Positions 1 to 6,857 of a stretch of 9,198 bases of DNA are shown piece after piece. How positions within the stretch are numbered: position 1 is the first letter of the stretch; each line of letters begins with the position of its first letter. The stretch is from Pseudomonadota bacterium (GTDB lineage: Bacteria > Pseudomonadota > Alphaproteobacteria > Rhizobiales > Devosiaceae): positions 1-9,198 of the forward strand of contig JAEZFJ010000298.1 of the NCBI GenBank assembly GCA_023437755.1, read 5' to 3'. The notes beneath the pieces are model-generated. The model saw nothing but the letters and a program-made list of their open reading frames with translations. It did not search any database and was not told the origin of the DNA. Made by a program: the position numbers and the translations under genes.

Positions 1-147
1 CCCCAGCCCCGCAAGGGCATAATACCAGGAGCCGCCGAGGGCGATCAGCCAGATGCCGCCAGCCAGGATCGGCAGCCCGAAGACCGCCATGATCAACGCC
101 AGCACCACCACCGCCCAATACCCGAAACCGCGCGCGCGATCTGCCAT
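1..147 (-). CDS. gcd: Membrane-bound PQQ-dependent glucose-type dehydrogenase, N-terminal fragment
   Basis: Only the first 49 residues are in the window; the gene runs off the left edge. The ATG is at 147-145 and is preceded by a good ribosome-binding site (GGGGAGAGG, 4 bases upstream). The peptide has a short basic start (MADRARG), a hydrophobic segment (about residues 10-25), and then a second one containing AGGIWLIALGGSWYYALAG. That G-G-x-W-L-x-A-x-GGSWYY pattern matches the first membrane helices of the quinoprotein glucose/quinate/shikimate dehydrogenases, such as E. coli Gcd. In that family, five N-terminal helices anchor a periplasmic beta-propeller that uses PQQ to oxidise the sugar and passes electrons to ubiquinone. 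The catalytic domain is outside the window, so glucose versus quinate/shikimate specificity cannot be settled. The gene lies 74 bases downstream of bphP on the same strand. I see no terminator in that gap (148-221), so read-through from bphP is possible. Confidence 0.75.
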   Translation of the reverse strand, partial: MADRARGFGYWAVVVLALIMAVFGLPILAGGIWLIALGGSWYYALAGLG

Positions 148-221
148 GTCGCCTCTCCCCATTGTGGCCGATTGTGGGCGCAACGGGGGCGGCGGCATGT
201 GGGTTCCGACTTTTCGTTATC

Positions 222-2762
222 CTATGTGGTGCCGAGCAACCTCTGCAGCTGCTGCACGATCGCCGCGGCTTCATAGGGTTTGCGGACCACCATCGCCCCA
301 GCATGCTGCTCCGGCAGCGCACCACCATCGCCATAGCCGGTGGCGAACAGGAACGGGATACGGCGCTGCGCCAGTGCGTCCGCCACGAGGGTTGAATTAT
401 CTGCGCCCAGGTTGACGTCGAGGATGGCCGCATCGATGGGCTCCTTCTGCACCACCGCCAACGCTTCTGGCACGCTCGGCGCCGTAGCGACGACCTCGAT
501 GCCTGCGTCGGTCAGCATCTGCTCGAGATCGAGCGCAATCAGCATCTGGTCCTCGACGATAAGCACGCGCCGTCCGGCAATCCGGTGTGCCGGCTCCGCC
601 GCTGTGGGTGTTTCAACCCTGGACTGGGTCTTGCTCGCCCGCTCGACCGACACAAACCGGCCCGGTACGCGGAACTCGGCCGCTACTCCGCCCGCATCGT
701 AAGCCACGTTGCTCTTGCCGCCGAGATCGAAGGGGATCGAGCGCTCGATCAGCACGGTGCCGAAGCCGCGCCGCGACGGTGGTCGCACCGGCGGACCGCC
801 GCTTTCGGCCCAGTTGAGCTGCAGGGTCCCGGTGTCTTCCACGGTCCAATCCACCTGAAGCGTGCCGCCGGCGCGGGACAGCGCACCGTACTTGGCGGCA
901 TTGGTGGAGAGTTCGTGCAGCACCAGTGCCATCACCGAAAAGGCCTGCGCGTTCAGCCACACGGCCGGTCCGTTGAGTTCGACGGTGCGGCCGTCGCTTC
1001 CAAAAGGTGATAGTTCTGCCCGCACCAGGTCGGCAAGACCGCCGCCACCATCGCCGCGGATCACCTGGTCATGGGCATGCGACAGCGCCTGGATGCGCCC
1101 GCGCAGCGACTGCACATAGTCCTCCAGCGAATGCCCGGTTTCCGAAGGCTGGCTCACCAGGGACTTGATCACGGCCAGGATGTTCTTCACCCGGTGGTTC
1201 AATTCGTCGTTGAGCATGCGCTGGCGCAGCTCGGACTTGCTGCGCTCGTCGGCGAGCAATTCGCTGTGCCGCAGCGCCACCTCCACCAGTGCCGCCCGCG
1301 TGGCTTCGGCGAACTGCCGCTCCGGGGCCGTCCAGGACGCCGACTGCTGTCGCACCGTTTCCTTCCAGATGGCAAAGCTCTTGCGCGGCGTCAGCCGGTC
1401 TCCCATCGGGCCGGTCTCGTAGAGCTTGTCCGGATTGCCGGCCCAGTCGAGCGTGTGCACCAGTTCCTTGCGGAAAAAGAACATGTAGTCGCGCGGGCGC
1501 TGCGACAGCGGAATGATCAGCATGCCCGAGGCATCCGGCGCATATTCCTCCGCACCCGGCAGCACTGCCGAGAGCTGGTGCGTGGCCCAGACGCGGCCCT
1601 CTGCGGCCGCTTCGGCGAAGCGCACCAGCCCCGCCGATGCCGCCGCCGGCGGGACGGTGCCGCTCGCGGTCCACTTGCCGTCGATCCACAGCGCCTGCCC
1701 GTCGGACGGGATCAGTTCCTTGAACTCCGGCAGGCGCTCGCGCAGGATCTGGCCGAAATCCCGGCTGCCCGAGCTTGCCTGCAGGAACCGGTCGAGCAGG
1801 GCACGGGCACGCGTCGCCGCTTCCAGAGTCTGCTTGCGGTGCAGCGCCTCGAGGTGCAGCGAGAAGAACTGCCCGAACATCTCGGCCGCCACCCGCTCGG
1901 CCATGGTCAGCGTCCGCGGCGAGTAATGGTGGCAGGCGATCAGGCCCCACAACTGCCCCTCGACGATGATCGAGATCGACATGGAGGCGCCGACACCCAT
2001 GTTGCGCAGGTACTCGCAATGAATGGGTGACACGCTTCTCAGATGCGCGAAGCTGAGGTCCAGCGGCTCGCCCGAGGCGTCCAGCACGGGCTCCACCGGC
2101 ACAGGCTGCGGGTTGGAGTTGGAGATAATCCGGATGGTGTTCTTGAGATAGAGCGACCGCGCCTGCTGGGGAATGTCCGAGGCGGGAAAGTATTGGCCGA
2201 GAAAGCTTTCGAGGTCGCCCCGGCGCGCCTCGCTCAGCACCTTGCCGGCGCCGTCGGCGCCGAAGCTGTAGATCATCACCCGATCGTAGTGCAGCATGCC
2301 CTGGATCAGCCGCGCCGTATCCCGGATCAGCCGCTCCACCGTCTCGATCGCGGCGATACGCCCGATCATGGCGCGCGCCAGTTCCAGCGGCGGCGCGATG
2401 GCGTCGTCGGCGGCTTCCAGCTCGATGATGGCTGCGCCCTTGAAACGGTGAACCGACACATCGAAGCGCCGACCGCTGGGCAGCGTTGGGCCGAACAGCA
2501 GCGCCGCGCGGCTTCCCTCCTGTGTCCGCGCCAGGGCGTTGCGGACCGAATGCGCCACCTCCTCGCCCAGAATCTCGGCAAGGTTGCGGCCGTTGCAGTC
2601 GCTGAGGGTGCCGAGCATCTCGGTGAGGTTCCGCGAATGGCGGCGGATGGTGACCGCGCCCGCATCGCAGGCGATCAGGCAGCCGTGGGACTGTATGCTG
2701 CCGGGAATATGGATCGGTTCGCGGTCGCAATTGGTCAGGTCTACCCGGCTAGGCGCGTTCAT
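222..2762 (-). CDS. bphP: Bacteriophytochrome with HWE histidine kinase and C-terminal receiver domain
   Basis: 846 residues; a red/far-red photoreceptor hybrid kinase, cytosolic. Domains in order are PAS (about 15-125), GAF (about 140-310), PHY (about 325-505), HWE-type kinase (about 515-705) and receiver (about 730-846). Cys12 in NCDREPIHIPG is the usual biliverdin-attachment cysteine of bacteriophytochromes. PASDIP (193-198) and the pocket histidines H248 (SPIHCEYL) and H278 (ACHHYSP) are intact. The PHY tongue shows WAGNP (440-444) and PRKSF (459-463). The kinase has H523 in ELNHRVKNILA, the N-box HELSTNAAKYG (H616, N621) and WAE (651-653), the W-x-E motif that defines HWE kinases. The receiver has E737/D738, phospho-acceptor D782 and K828. 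The start is ATG 2762 because GGGAGG lies 6 bases upstream and conserved sequence begins right after it; an upstream GTG at 2927 would add 55 unrelated residues. The gene overlaps bphO by 14 bases, so the pair is probably translationally coupled. The architecture resembles Agrobacterium Agp2. Whether the dark state is Pr or Pfr cannot be read from sequence. Confidence 0.95.
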   Translation of the reverse strand: MNAPSRVDLTNCDREPIHIPGSIQSHGCLIACDAGAVTIRRHSRNLTEMLGTLSDCNGRNLAEILGEEVAHSVRNALARTQEGSRAALLFGPTLPSGRRFDVSVHRFKGAAIIELEAADDAIAPPLELARAMIGRIAAIETVERLIRDTARLIQGMLHYDRVMIYSFGADGAGKVLSEARRGDLESFLGQYFPASDIPQQARSLYLKNTIRIISNSNPQPVPVEPVLDASGEPLDLSFAHLRSVSPIHCEYLRNMGVGASMSISIIVEGQLWGLIACHHYSPRTLTMAERVAAEMFGQFFSLHLEALHRKQTLEAATRARALLDRFLQASSGSRDFGQILRERLPEFKELIPSDGQALWIDGKWTASGTVPPAAASAGLVRFAEAAAEGRVWATHQLSAVLPGAEEYAPDASGMLIIPLSQRPRDYMFFFRKELVHTLDWAGNPDKLYETGPMGDRLTPRKSFAIWKETVRQQSASWTAPERQFAEATRAALVEVALRHSELLADERSKSELRQRMLNDELNHRVKNILAVIKSLVSQPSETGHSLEDYVQSLRGRIQALSHAHDQVIRGDGGGGLADLVRAELSPFGSDGRTVELNGPAVWLNAQAFSVMALVLHELSTNAAKYGALSRAGGTLQVDWTVEDTGTLQLNWAESGGPPVRPPSRRGFGTVLIERSIPFDLGGKSNVAYDAGGVAAEFRVPGRFVSVERASKTQSRVETPTAAEPAHRIAGRRVLIVEDQMLIALDLEQMLTDAGIEVVATAPSVPEALAVVQKEPIDAAILDVNLGADNSTLVADALAQRRIPFLFATGYGDGGALPEQHAGAMVVRKPYEAAAIVQQLQRLLGTT

Positions 2763-3297
2763 GCTGCACCTCCCTGTGTGCCGCAAGGGCGAGTGAGAAC
2801 AGCGCATGAGCGCCCTCGCGGGCCTCCATACGATCGGCATTGGAGCCATCGAGCACGGCCAGGAAGCGCGGCCAACGCTCGCGGTCCGCGGCTTGCTGCG
2901 CCAGGTGCCGGGCTCCGAACACGGCACTCAGACCCAGCCCTTCGGCGCGGCGAAGCAGCAGGCGCGCTCCGATGCCCGAACCCTCAAGCACATAATGGGC
3001 CCCAAGCTGCCAGGCAGCCGAATGGGCAGCTTCGGGCGCAGCCGGCGGGGCGGGGCGCAGCGTGCAGCCAAGGTCGGCGAGATCGCGCGCCCCAGCGTCC
3101 ACGATGCTCAGCGCATTCCAGTTCGAGCTGTCTCCAGACAACAGCGCCAATTCAGCCGCCCGCCGGAAGGCGTGGCTGGCCACCAGGTATCGGCGATACT
3201 CGGCCAGCGTGCCGAAGCCGCCGACGAGATCGTCGAGCTCTTGGTGAATGGCACGGGTGGCCTGGCGCAGGTCATCGCGCAGGGAGGCTTGAGGCAC
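2749..3297 (-). CDS. bphO: Heme oxygenase supplying biliverdin to the phytochrome
   Basis: 182 residues, the usual size for bacterial BphO-type heme oxygenases. The enzyme opens heme to biliverdin, CO and iron; biliverdin is the chromophore of the BphP encoded next. His18 in ATRAIHQELD sits where the proximal heme ligand is expected. GAHYVLEGSGIGARLL (99-114) matches the glycine-rich distal helix region (family form YVLEGSxLGG). The start is a GTG at 3297, the first start codon after an in-frame stop at 3339-3337. No convincing Shine-Dalgarno precedes it, so initiation may be weak or the transcript leaderless. The stop lies inside the first codons of bphP, and the bphP ribosome-binding site lies within the last codons of this gene. 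The 113-base gap upstream (3298-3410, to kdgK) contains GC-rich inverted repeats but no T-tract terminator and no promoter I trust, so co-transcription with kdgK cannot be excluded. Confidence 0.88.
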   Translation of the reverse strand: MPQASLRDDLRQATRAIHQELDDLVGGFGTLAEYRRYLVASHAFRRAAELALLSGDSSNWNALSIVDAGARDLADLGCTLRPAPPAAPEAAHSAAWQLGAHYVLEGSGIGARLLLRRAEGLGLSAVFGARHLAQQAADRERWPRFLAVLDGSNADRMEAREGAHALFSLALAAHREVQHERA

Positions 3298-3410
3298 GTG
3301 GGCAGGAGCTTCGAAACGAGTTGGCGTGCCGACAACCTAGGCCCACCGGGCGGCGCCGTCACCAGCTTTTTCCGCCGACACTGGCTGGAAAGCCGTTGCG
3401 TGGGGCCAGT

Positions 3411-4322
3411 TTAGCGGGCGAGCAGGGTGGGATCGACCAGCGCGCCGCGATGTCCAATGACGATGCCCGCGATTCTGTGGGCTGCCTCTGCGGCCTCGCG
3501 AAGCGGCTTTCCTGCAAGCCTGGCACTGAGATAGCCGCCATTGAAGCTGTCGCCCGCGCCGGTCGCATCCACCACCTGCGCCGCTGGCGGTGGGGCAACG
3601 CTCACTTGTTCGTGTGCGGTGGCGATCAAGGCCGGTTTGGCGCCGTTCTTGACGACCACTTCGTCGACGCCGAGATCGAGATAACGCGCCGCAGTGTCTT
3701 CCGGCGAGGCATCTCCGAACAACGGCGCCTCGTCGTCATGGGTCGGCAGCACAATGTCGCACAGGCTGGCGGCAGCGGTCAGCACGCTCATCATCGTCCG
3801 TTGGCTGGACCACAGGGCGGGGCGGATATTGGTGTCGAATGCCACCCTTGCTCCGGCATCGCGCGCCTTGACGATGGCGCCCAGCAGCCGGCCGCGGGCG
3901 CGAGGTGCAAGAATGGCCAGCGTTATGCCCGAGAAGTAGACCATGCTCGCCCCGTCCATGGCGGCATGCAGCGCCGGCTTGTCGTCGGCCAGCAGCTTGG
4001 CCGCCGAGGTATCGCGCCAATAGGTGAAATGGCGATCACCGGCTTCCTGTTGGATCATGTAGAGCCCGGGACGGCGGTGGGCGATGGTCTGGATATGGCC
4101 GGTGCCGATGCCGTGGCTGTCAAGAAAGGCGCGGATGTCTCGCGAATAGCGGTCCTCGCCAAGCGCCGTCACATAGTCGACGTCCCAACTCGGCGGCAGC
4201 AGGGCACGCATGTACCAGGCGGTATTCAGCGTGTCCCCGGCATAGCCGAGCCGGTATTGCCGGTCCTCGCCGCCGCTCATTTCGATCATGCATTCCCCGA
4301 TGCTGACGAAACGCTGTGACAC
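3411..4322 (-). CDS. kdgK: 2-keto-3-deoxygluconate kinase (PfkB/ribokinase family)
   Basis: 303 residues. It phosphorylates 2-keto-3-deoxygluconate to KDG-6-phosphate with ATP, the step that feeds hexuronate or gluconate breakdown into Entner-Doudoroff aldol cleavage. PfkB signs: ECMIEMSG near the N-terminus (10-17), GYAGDTLNTAWYM (26-38) with the substrate-binding G-D-x-x-N, and the C-terminal signature DATGAGDSFNGGYL (252-265), where D258 is the catalytic base. YMIQQEAGDRHFTYWRDTSAA (in two parts, 88-97 and 98-108) and DTNIRPALW (163-171) are typical of KDG kinases rather than ribokinases or fructokinases. I chose GTG 4322: the strong AAGGAGG directly touches the ATG at 4328, leaving zero spacing, but lies 6 bases from this GTG. 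If the ATG were used, the protein would gain two residues. The gene is divergent from the mannitol-dehydrogenase-family gene at 4441, consistent with shared sugar-acid control. No aldolase gene is visible in the window. Confidence 0.88.
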   Translation of the reverse strand: MSQRFVSIGECMIEMSGGEDRQYRLGYAGDTLNTAWYMRALLPPSWDVDYVTALGEDRYSRDIRAFLDSHGIGTGHIQTIAHRRPGLYMIQQEAGDRHFTYWRDTSAAKLLADDKPALHAAMDGASMVYFSGITLAILAPRARGRLLGAIVKARDAGARVAFDTNIRPALWSSQRTMMSVLTAAASLCDIVLPTHDDEAPLFGDASPEDTAARYLDLGVDEVVVKNGAKPALIATAHEQVSVAPPPAAQVVDATGAGDSFNGGYLSARLAGKPLREAAEAAHRIAGIVIGHRGALVDPTLLAR

Positions 4323-4347
4323 GCCCATCCTCCTTGTTGCGTTCGGC

Positions 4348-4376
4348 ATATGCAGGTAAAGCCGGGCCCATCGCAA
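4348..4376 (-). promoter_or_regulatory. Candidate kdgK promoter
   Basis: On the minus strand TTGCGA (4376-4371) is followed after 17 bases by GCATAT (4353-4348). This would start transcription near 4341, a few bases before the AAGGAGG at 4335-4329. It lies in the 118-base divergent gap between kdgK and the 4441 gene. The match is by eye only and no operator palindrome for a known sugar-acid repressor was recognised in the gap. Confidence 0.35.
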
Positions 4377-4440
4377 GCCCGATCTTCCATACAAGAGCCG
4401 CAGCCGCTATGGTGCCGCGGTCACCGCTTCGGAGTTCCCC

Positions 4441-5910
4441 ATGCCGCGCCTGAGCGCCGCCATCCTTGCCCATCCGCCAGCCGGCATTGCCGTGCCCCGC
4501 TATGACCGTGGCGCGGTTACCCCCGGCATCGTCCATCTGGGCATTGGCGCCTTCCATCGCGCCCACATGGCGGTCTATGTCGACGATCTGCTGGATCGCG
4601 ACCCGAGCTGGGGCATCGTCGGTGCCAGCCTCCGCCGGCCCGACACCAAGGAGGCCCTGGAGCCCCAGGACGGCCTCTACACCGTCGCCATCCGCGACGC
4701 GGCGGGCACCCATCCGCGCATCATCGGCTCGATCCTCGGCGTGCTGGATGCCAATGCCGAGCGCGAGTCGCTGATCGCGCTGATGGCGTCCCCCCAGATC
4801 CGCATTGTCTCCCTGACCGTGACCGAGAAGGGATATTGCCATGACCCGGCGACCGGCGAACTCGACGCGCGTCATCCCGACATCGTCCATGACCTTGCCA
4901 ATCCATCGGCGCCGCGTTCCGCGCCTGGCCTGATCGTCGAGGCGCTTGCCCGCCGTCGGGCCGCCGGGACTGCACCGTTCACGGTGCTCTGTTGCGACAA
5001 CCTGCCGGCGAATGGCGCCACGGTGAAGCGCATCGTCACCCGCTTCGCGGCCTTGCGCGAGGACGGCTTCGGCGAATGGGTTGCCGAGCAGGTGGCGTTT
5101 CCCTCCACCATGGTCGACCGCATCGTTCCGGCCACCACCGACGCCGACCGCGAAGCCGTTGCCGCGCTGCTCGGCGCGGAGGACGCCTGGCCCGTGATGG
5201 CCGAGCCTTTCACCCAGTGGGTGATCGAGGACAGGTTTACCACCGGTCGGCCCGATTTCGCTGCCGCCGGCGCGCAACTCACCGACGAGGTCGAGCCGTT
5301 CGAGCGCATGAAGCTTCGCATGCTCAACGGCTCGCACTCGACCATCGCTTATCTCGGCTATCTTGCCGGCCACGAGCATGTCTCGGACGCCGTGGCCGAC
5401 CCGGGCTTCCGCAAGCTCATTCACGGGCTGATGACCGAGGAGGTCATTCCGACTCTGCACATGCCGGATGTCGACCTCGCTGCCTATCGCGACCAGTTGC
5501 TCGAGCGCTTCTCCAACCCGGCCCTCAAGCACCGCACCTGGCAGATCGCCATGGATGGCTCGCAGAAACTGCCGCAGCGCCTGCTCGGCACCATCCGCGA
5601 TCGGCTTGCTGCTGGTGCACCCATCACCCGCCTCGCCCTCGGCGTTGCGGCGTGGATGCGCTATGTCACCGGCGTCGATGAAGACGGCGAGGCCATCGAC
5701 GTCCGCGACCCGCTCGCTTTGCGCATGATGGCGATCGCCGCCGATGCCGGCGAGGATGCCGAAGCCCTGTTCGACGGGCTCGTGGCACTCAACGAAGTGT
5801 TCGGCACGGACCTCGCGGATAACGCAACCTTCCGCAATGCGGTGGTGGAGCACCTCGACACCCTGTTCGACCAGGGCGCAGCCGAGACGGTGCGGCAGGT
5901 CGCGGGGTAG
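4441..5910 (+). CDS. Mannitol dehydrogenase family oxidoreductase, probably D-mannonate (fructuronate) oxidoreductase
   Basis: 489 residues, the normal length for the polyol-specific long-chain dehydrogenases (mannitol 2-dehydrogenase, fructuronate reductase UxuB, D-arabinitol dehydrogenase). The N-terminal Rossmann half has GIVHLGIGAFHRAH (29-42), the NAD(P)-binding glycine motif, then VTEKGY (127-132), CCDNLPANG (184-192) with N191, and FPSTMVDRIVP (220-230). The catalytic set is KLRMLNGSHS (291-300): K291, N296 and H299 correspond to the Lys-Asn-His of Pseudomonas mannitol dehydrogenase. The start ATG has GGAG 6 bases upstream. The family motifs do not settle the substrate. The divergent KDG kinase favours fructuronate to D-mannonate, which a dehydratase would turn into KDG; that dehydratase (UxuA) is not in the window. 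Mannitol or arabinitol remain possible. No T-tract terminator follows; the palindromic repeat 20 bases downstream may end the transcript. Confidence 0.85.
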   Translation: MPRLSAAILAHPPAGIAVPRYDRGAVTPGIVHLGIGAFHRAHMAVYVDDLLDRDPSWGIVGASLRRPDTKEALEPQDGLYTVAIRDAAGTHPRIIGSILGVLDANAERESLIALMASPQIRIVSLTVTEKGYCHDPATGELDARHPDIVHDLANPSAPRSAPGLIVEALARRRAAGTAPFTVLCCDNLPANGATVKRIVTRFAALREDGFGEWVAEQVAFPSTMVDRIVPATTDADREAVAALLGAEDAWPVMAEPFTQWVIEDRFTTGRPDFAAAGAQLTDEVEPFERMKLRMLNGSHSTIAYLGYLAGHEHVSDAVADPGFRKLIHGLMTEEVIPTLHMPDVDLAAYRDQLLERFSNPALKHRTWQIAMDGSQKLPQRLLGTIRDRLAAGAPITRLALGVAAWMRYVTGVDEDGEAIDVRDPLALRMMAIAADAGEDAEALFDGLVALNEVFGTDLADNATFRNAVVEHLDTLFDQGAAETVRQVAG

Positions 5911-5930
5911 GGCCTTGTCGGCCGCGAGCT

Positions 5931-6012
5931 CGTGGTTCGACAGGCTCACCATGAGGTCTACGTGAGTACAGCCCTCGCATGGACCTCATCCTGAGCTAGT
6001 CAGAGGACGAGG
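5931..6012. repeat. Extragenic imperfect palindromic repeat
   Basis: The left arm 5931-5958 carries TTCGACAGGCTCACCATGAGG and the right arm 5981-6012 carries CCTCATCCTGAGCTAGTCAGAG (each shown only in its core). They are imperfect reverse complements around a spacer of about 22 bases that itself contains TACGTGAGTA. The core resembles a dispersed repeat I recall from alphaproteobacterial genomes (forms of CCTCATCCTGAGCTTGTCGA). It sits between the converging 4441 gene and gcrA, where such elements commonly lie. Together with 5911-5930 and 6013-6043 it fills the gene-free gap; no open frame there looks coding. Confidence 0.6.
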
Positions 6013-6043
6013 TTGCGGCCACTGAGCCAGCAGACCCAGGAGC

Positions 6044-6069
6044 AAAAAAAAGGGCACCTTGCGGTGCCC
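6044..6069 (-). terminator. Intrinsic terminator of gcrA
   Basis: On the minus strand GGGCACC (6069-6063), tetraloop GCAA and GGTGCCC (6058-6052) are followed by eight T (6051-6044), 25 bases after the gcrA stop. The stem can extend by three A-T pairs. In the plus direction the same stem is followed only by TTTCATCT, so it is a weaker stop for the converging 4441 gene. Confidence 0.9.
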
Positions 6070-6093
6070 TTTCATCTGTCCGTAATCCGAACC

Positions 6094-6663
6094 TTACCGC
6101 TTCTTGCGGTCCAGCTGGTGATAGGCCCGGCGCGAGTGGAACTCGCAATAGGGTCCGCTTTCGAGGCTGTGCTGACCGCAGAAATAGAAGTCGGGGGTCA
6201 GCGGATCGCCGATCGGCCACTTGCAGGTCTGCTCGCTGAGCTGCAGCAGCGTCAGGCGCTTTTCTTCCGGAATATAGAGTTCGGCGGCCGGAGCCACATA
6301 CATTTCCGCCTGCATTTCCGGAGTCACCGCCAGGGCAGTGGCACCCATGGTCTGCGGCCGCGGCATGGTGTGGCGCACCTTGGCTGCGGCACTGGCCGCG
6401 CTGCCCATGCTGGAACCGGAACTGCTCACACGGCGCGGCGCCGCGGGACGCGGAGCCGCCGGCCGGGCGCGGGGCGTGGTGTTCGTGGGTTTGGCGCGCG
6501 CCGACAGCTTCAGTCGGTGCACCTTGCCGATCACGGCATTGCGGGTCACTCCCTGGCCGAGCTCGCCAGCGATCTGGCTGGCGCTGAGGCCTTCCATCCA
6601 GAGCTTCTTGAGGAGTTCGACACGCTCCTCGGTCCAGCCCGCCGTTTGCGCTTCTGAAACCAT
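6094..6663 (-). CDS. gcrA: GcrA cell cycle regulator
   Basis: 189 residues. GcrA is an alphaproteobacterial transcription factor that binds the sigma70 holoenzyme and activates promoters carrying CcrM-methylated GANTC sites, controlling replication and division genes. The N-terminal helix-turn-helix is clear: GWTEERVELLKKLW (9-22), GLSASQIAGELG (25-36), VTRNAVIGKVHRL (39-51). An Ala/Pro/Arg-rich linker (about 55-110) follows. The C-terminal domain has TCKWPIGDP (146-154), FYFCG (159-163) and PYCEFHSRRAY (171-181), with the family's Cys/Cys/Cys/His pattern (C147, C162, C173, H176). Start choice is open: ATG 6663 fits family alignments, but AAGGA (6683-6679) lies 15 bases from it. GTG 6672 or TTG 6669 would have better spacing and add 3 or 2 residues. 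A strong terminator follows. It is divergent from argD, and its upstream region carries CtrA and GANTC motifs. Confidence 0.95.
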   Translation of the reverse strand: MVSEAQTAGWTEERVELLKKLWMEGLSASQIAGELGQGVTRNAVIGKVHRLKLSARAKPTNTTPRARPAAPRPAAPRRVSSSGSSMGSAASAAAKVRHTMPRPQTMGATALAVTPEMQAEMYVAPAAELYIPEEKRLTLLQLSEQTCKWPIGDPLTPDFYFCGQHSLESGPYCEFHSRRAYHQLDRKKR

Positions 6664-6687
6664 CGTCAACACAGAATCCTTCCATGT

Positions 6688-6708
6688 GCTGCCACACGGC
6701 ATGGCAGC
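6688..6708. other. Hairpin in the predicted gcrA leader
   Basis: GCTGCCA (6688-6694) and TGGCAGC (6702-6708) are perfect 7-base reverse complements around a 7-base loop. On the minus strand the stem ends 4 bases before AAGGA, the probable gcrA ribosome-binding site, so it could influence initiation. No T-tract follows, which argues against a terminator. Confidence 0.5.
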
Positions 6709-6746
6709 CGTAGAACGCTAGGCGTCGTATGATATGCGGGTCCGCC

Positions 6747-6762
6747 ACACGAGATATCGTGT
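6747..6762. promoter_or_regulatory. Inverted repeat, operator-like
   Basis: ACACGA-GATA-TCGTGT is a perfect 6-base inverted repeat around 4 bases, about 85 bases upstream of the gcrA start. I do not recognise a binding protein for it. It could be an operator or chance. Confidence 0.3.
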
Positions 6763-6841
6763 TTCCCGTTGATCAGCAGACTACCGCAGCGCTGGAATCG
6801 GGATCAAGAGTCGGGCTTGGATTTCCCCGACATTCCACCGG

Positions 6842-6857
6842 TTAAAATCTGCTTAAC
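6842..6857. promoter_or_regulatory. CtrA binding site, full consensus
   Basis: TTAA (6842-6845), seven bases, TTAAC (6853-6857) is a perfect match to the TTAA-N7-TTAAC box of the cell-cycle regulator CtrA. It lies in the gcrA/argD divergent gap and overlaps a candidate gcrA -10 element. In Caulobacter CtrA represses gcrA, which fits this placement. Confidence 0.7.

Noticed and set aside
2763..2927. Longer bphP start at GTG 2927
   Set aside because: The extension overlaps conserved bphO sequence in another frame. ATG 2762 has a GGGAGG site and begins right before the chromophore cysteine region.
3298..3410. Possible promoter or terminator between kdgK and bphO
   Set aside because: There are GC inverted repeats such as CGGCGCCG, but no T-tract and no pair of promoter boxes that stands out from background.
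2043..4319. 758-codon open frame on the plus strand
   Set aside because: It lies antisense across bphP, bphO and kdgK, all of which have clear family motifs. Its translation is rich in Arg, Gln, Gly and His with no recognisable domain, as expected for the opposite strand of GC-rich genes.
4120..5952. 610-codon open frame on the minus strand
   Set aside because: It is antisense to the mannitol-dehydrogenase-family gene and runs into kdgK in another frame; no motif is visible and the composition is that of a shadow frame.
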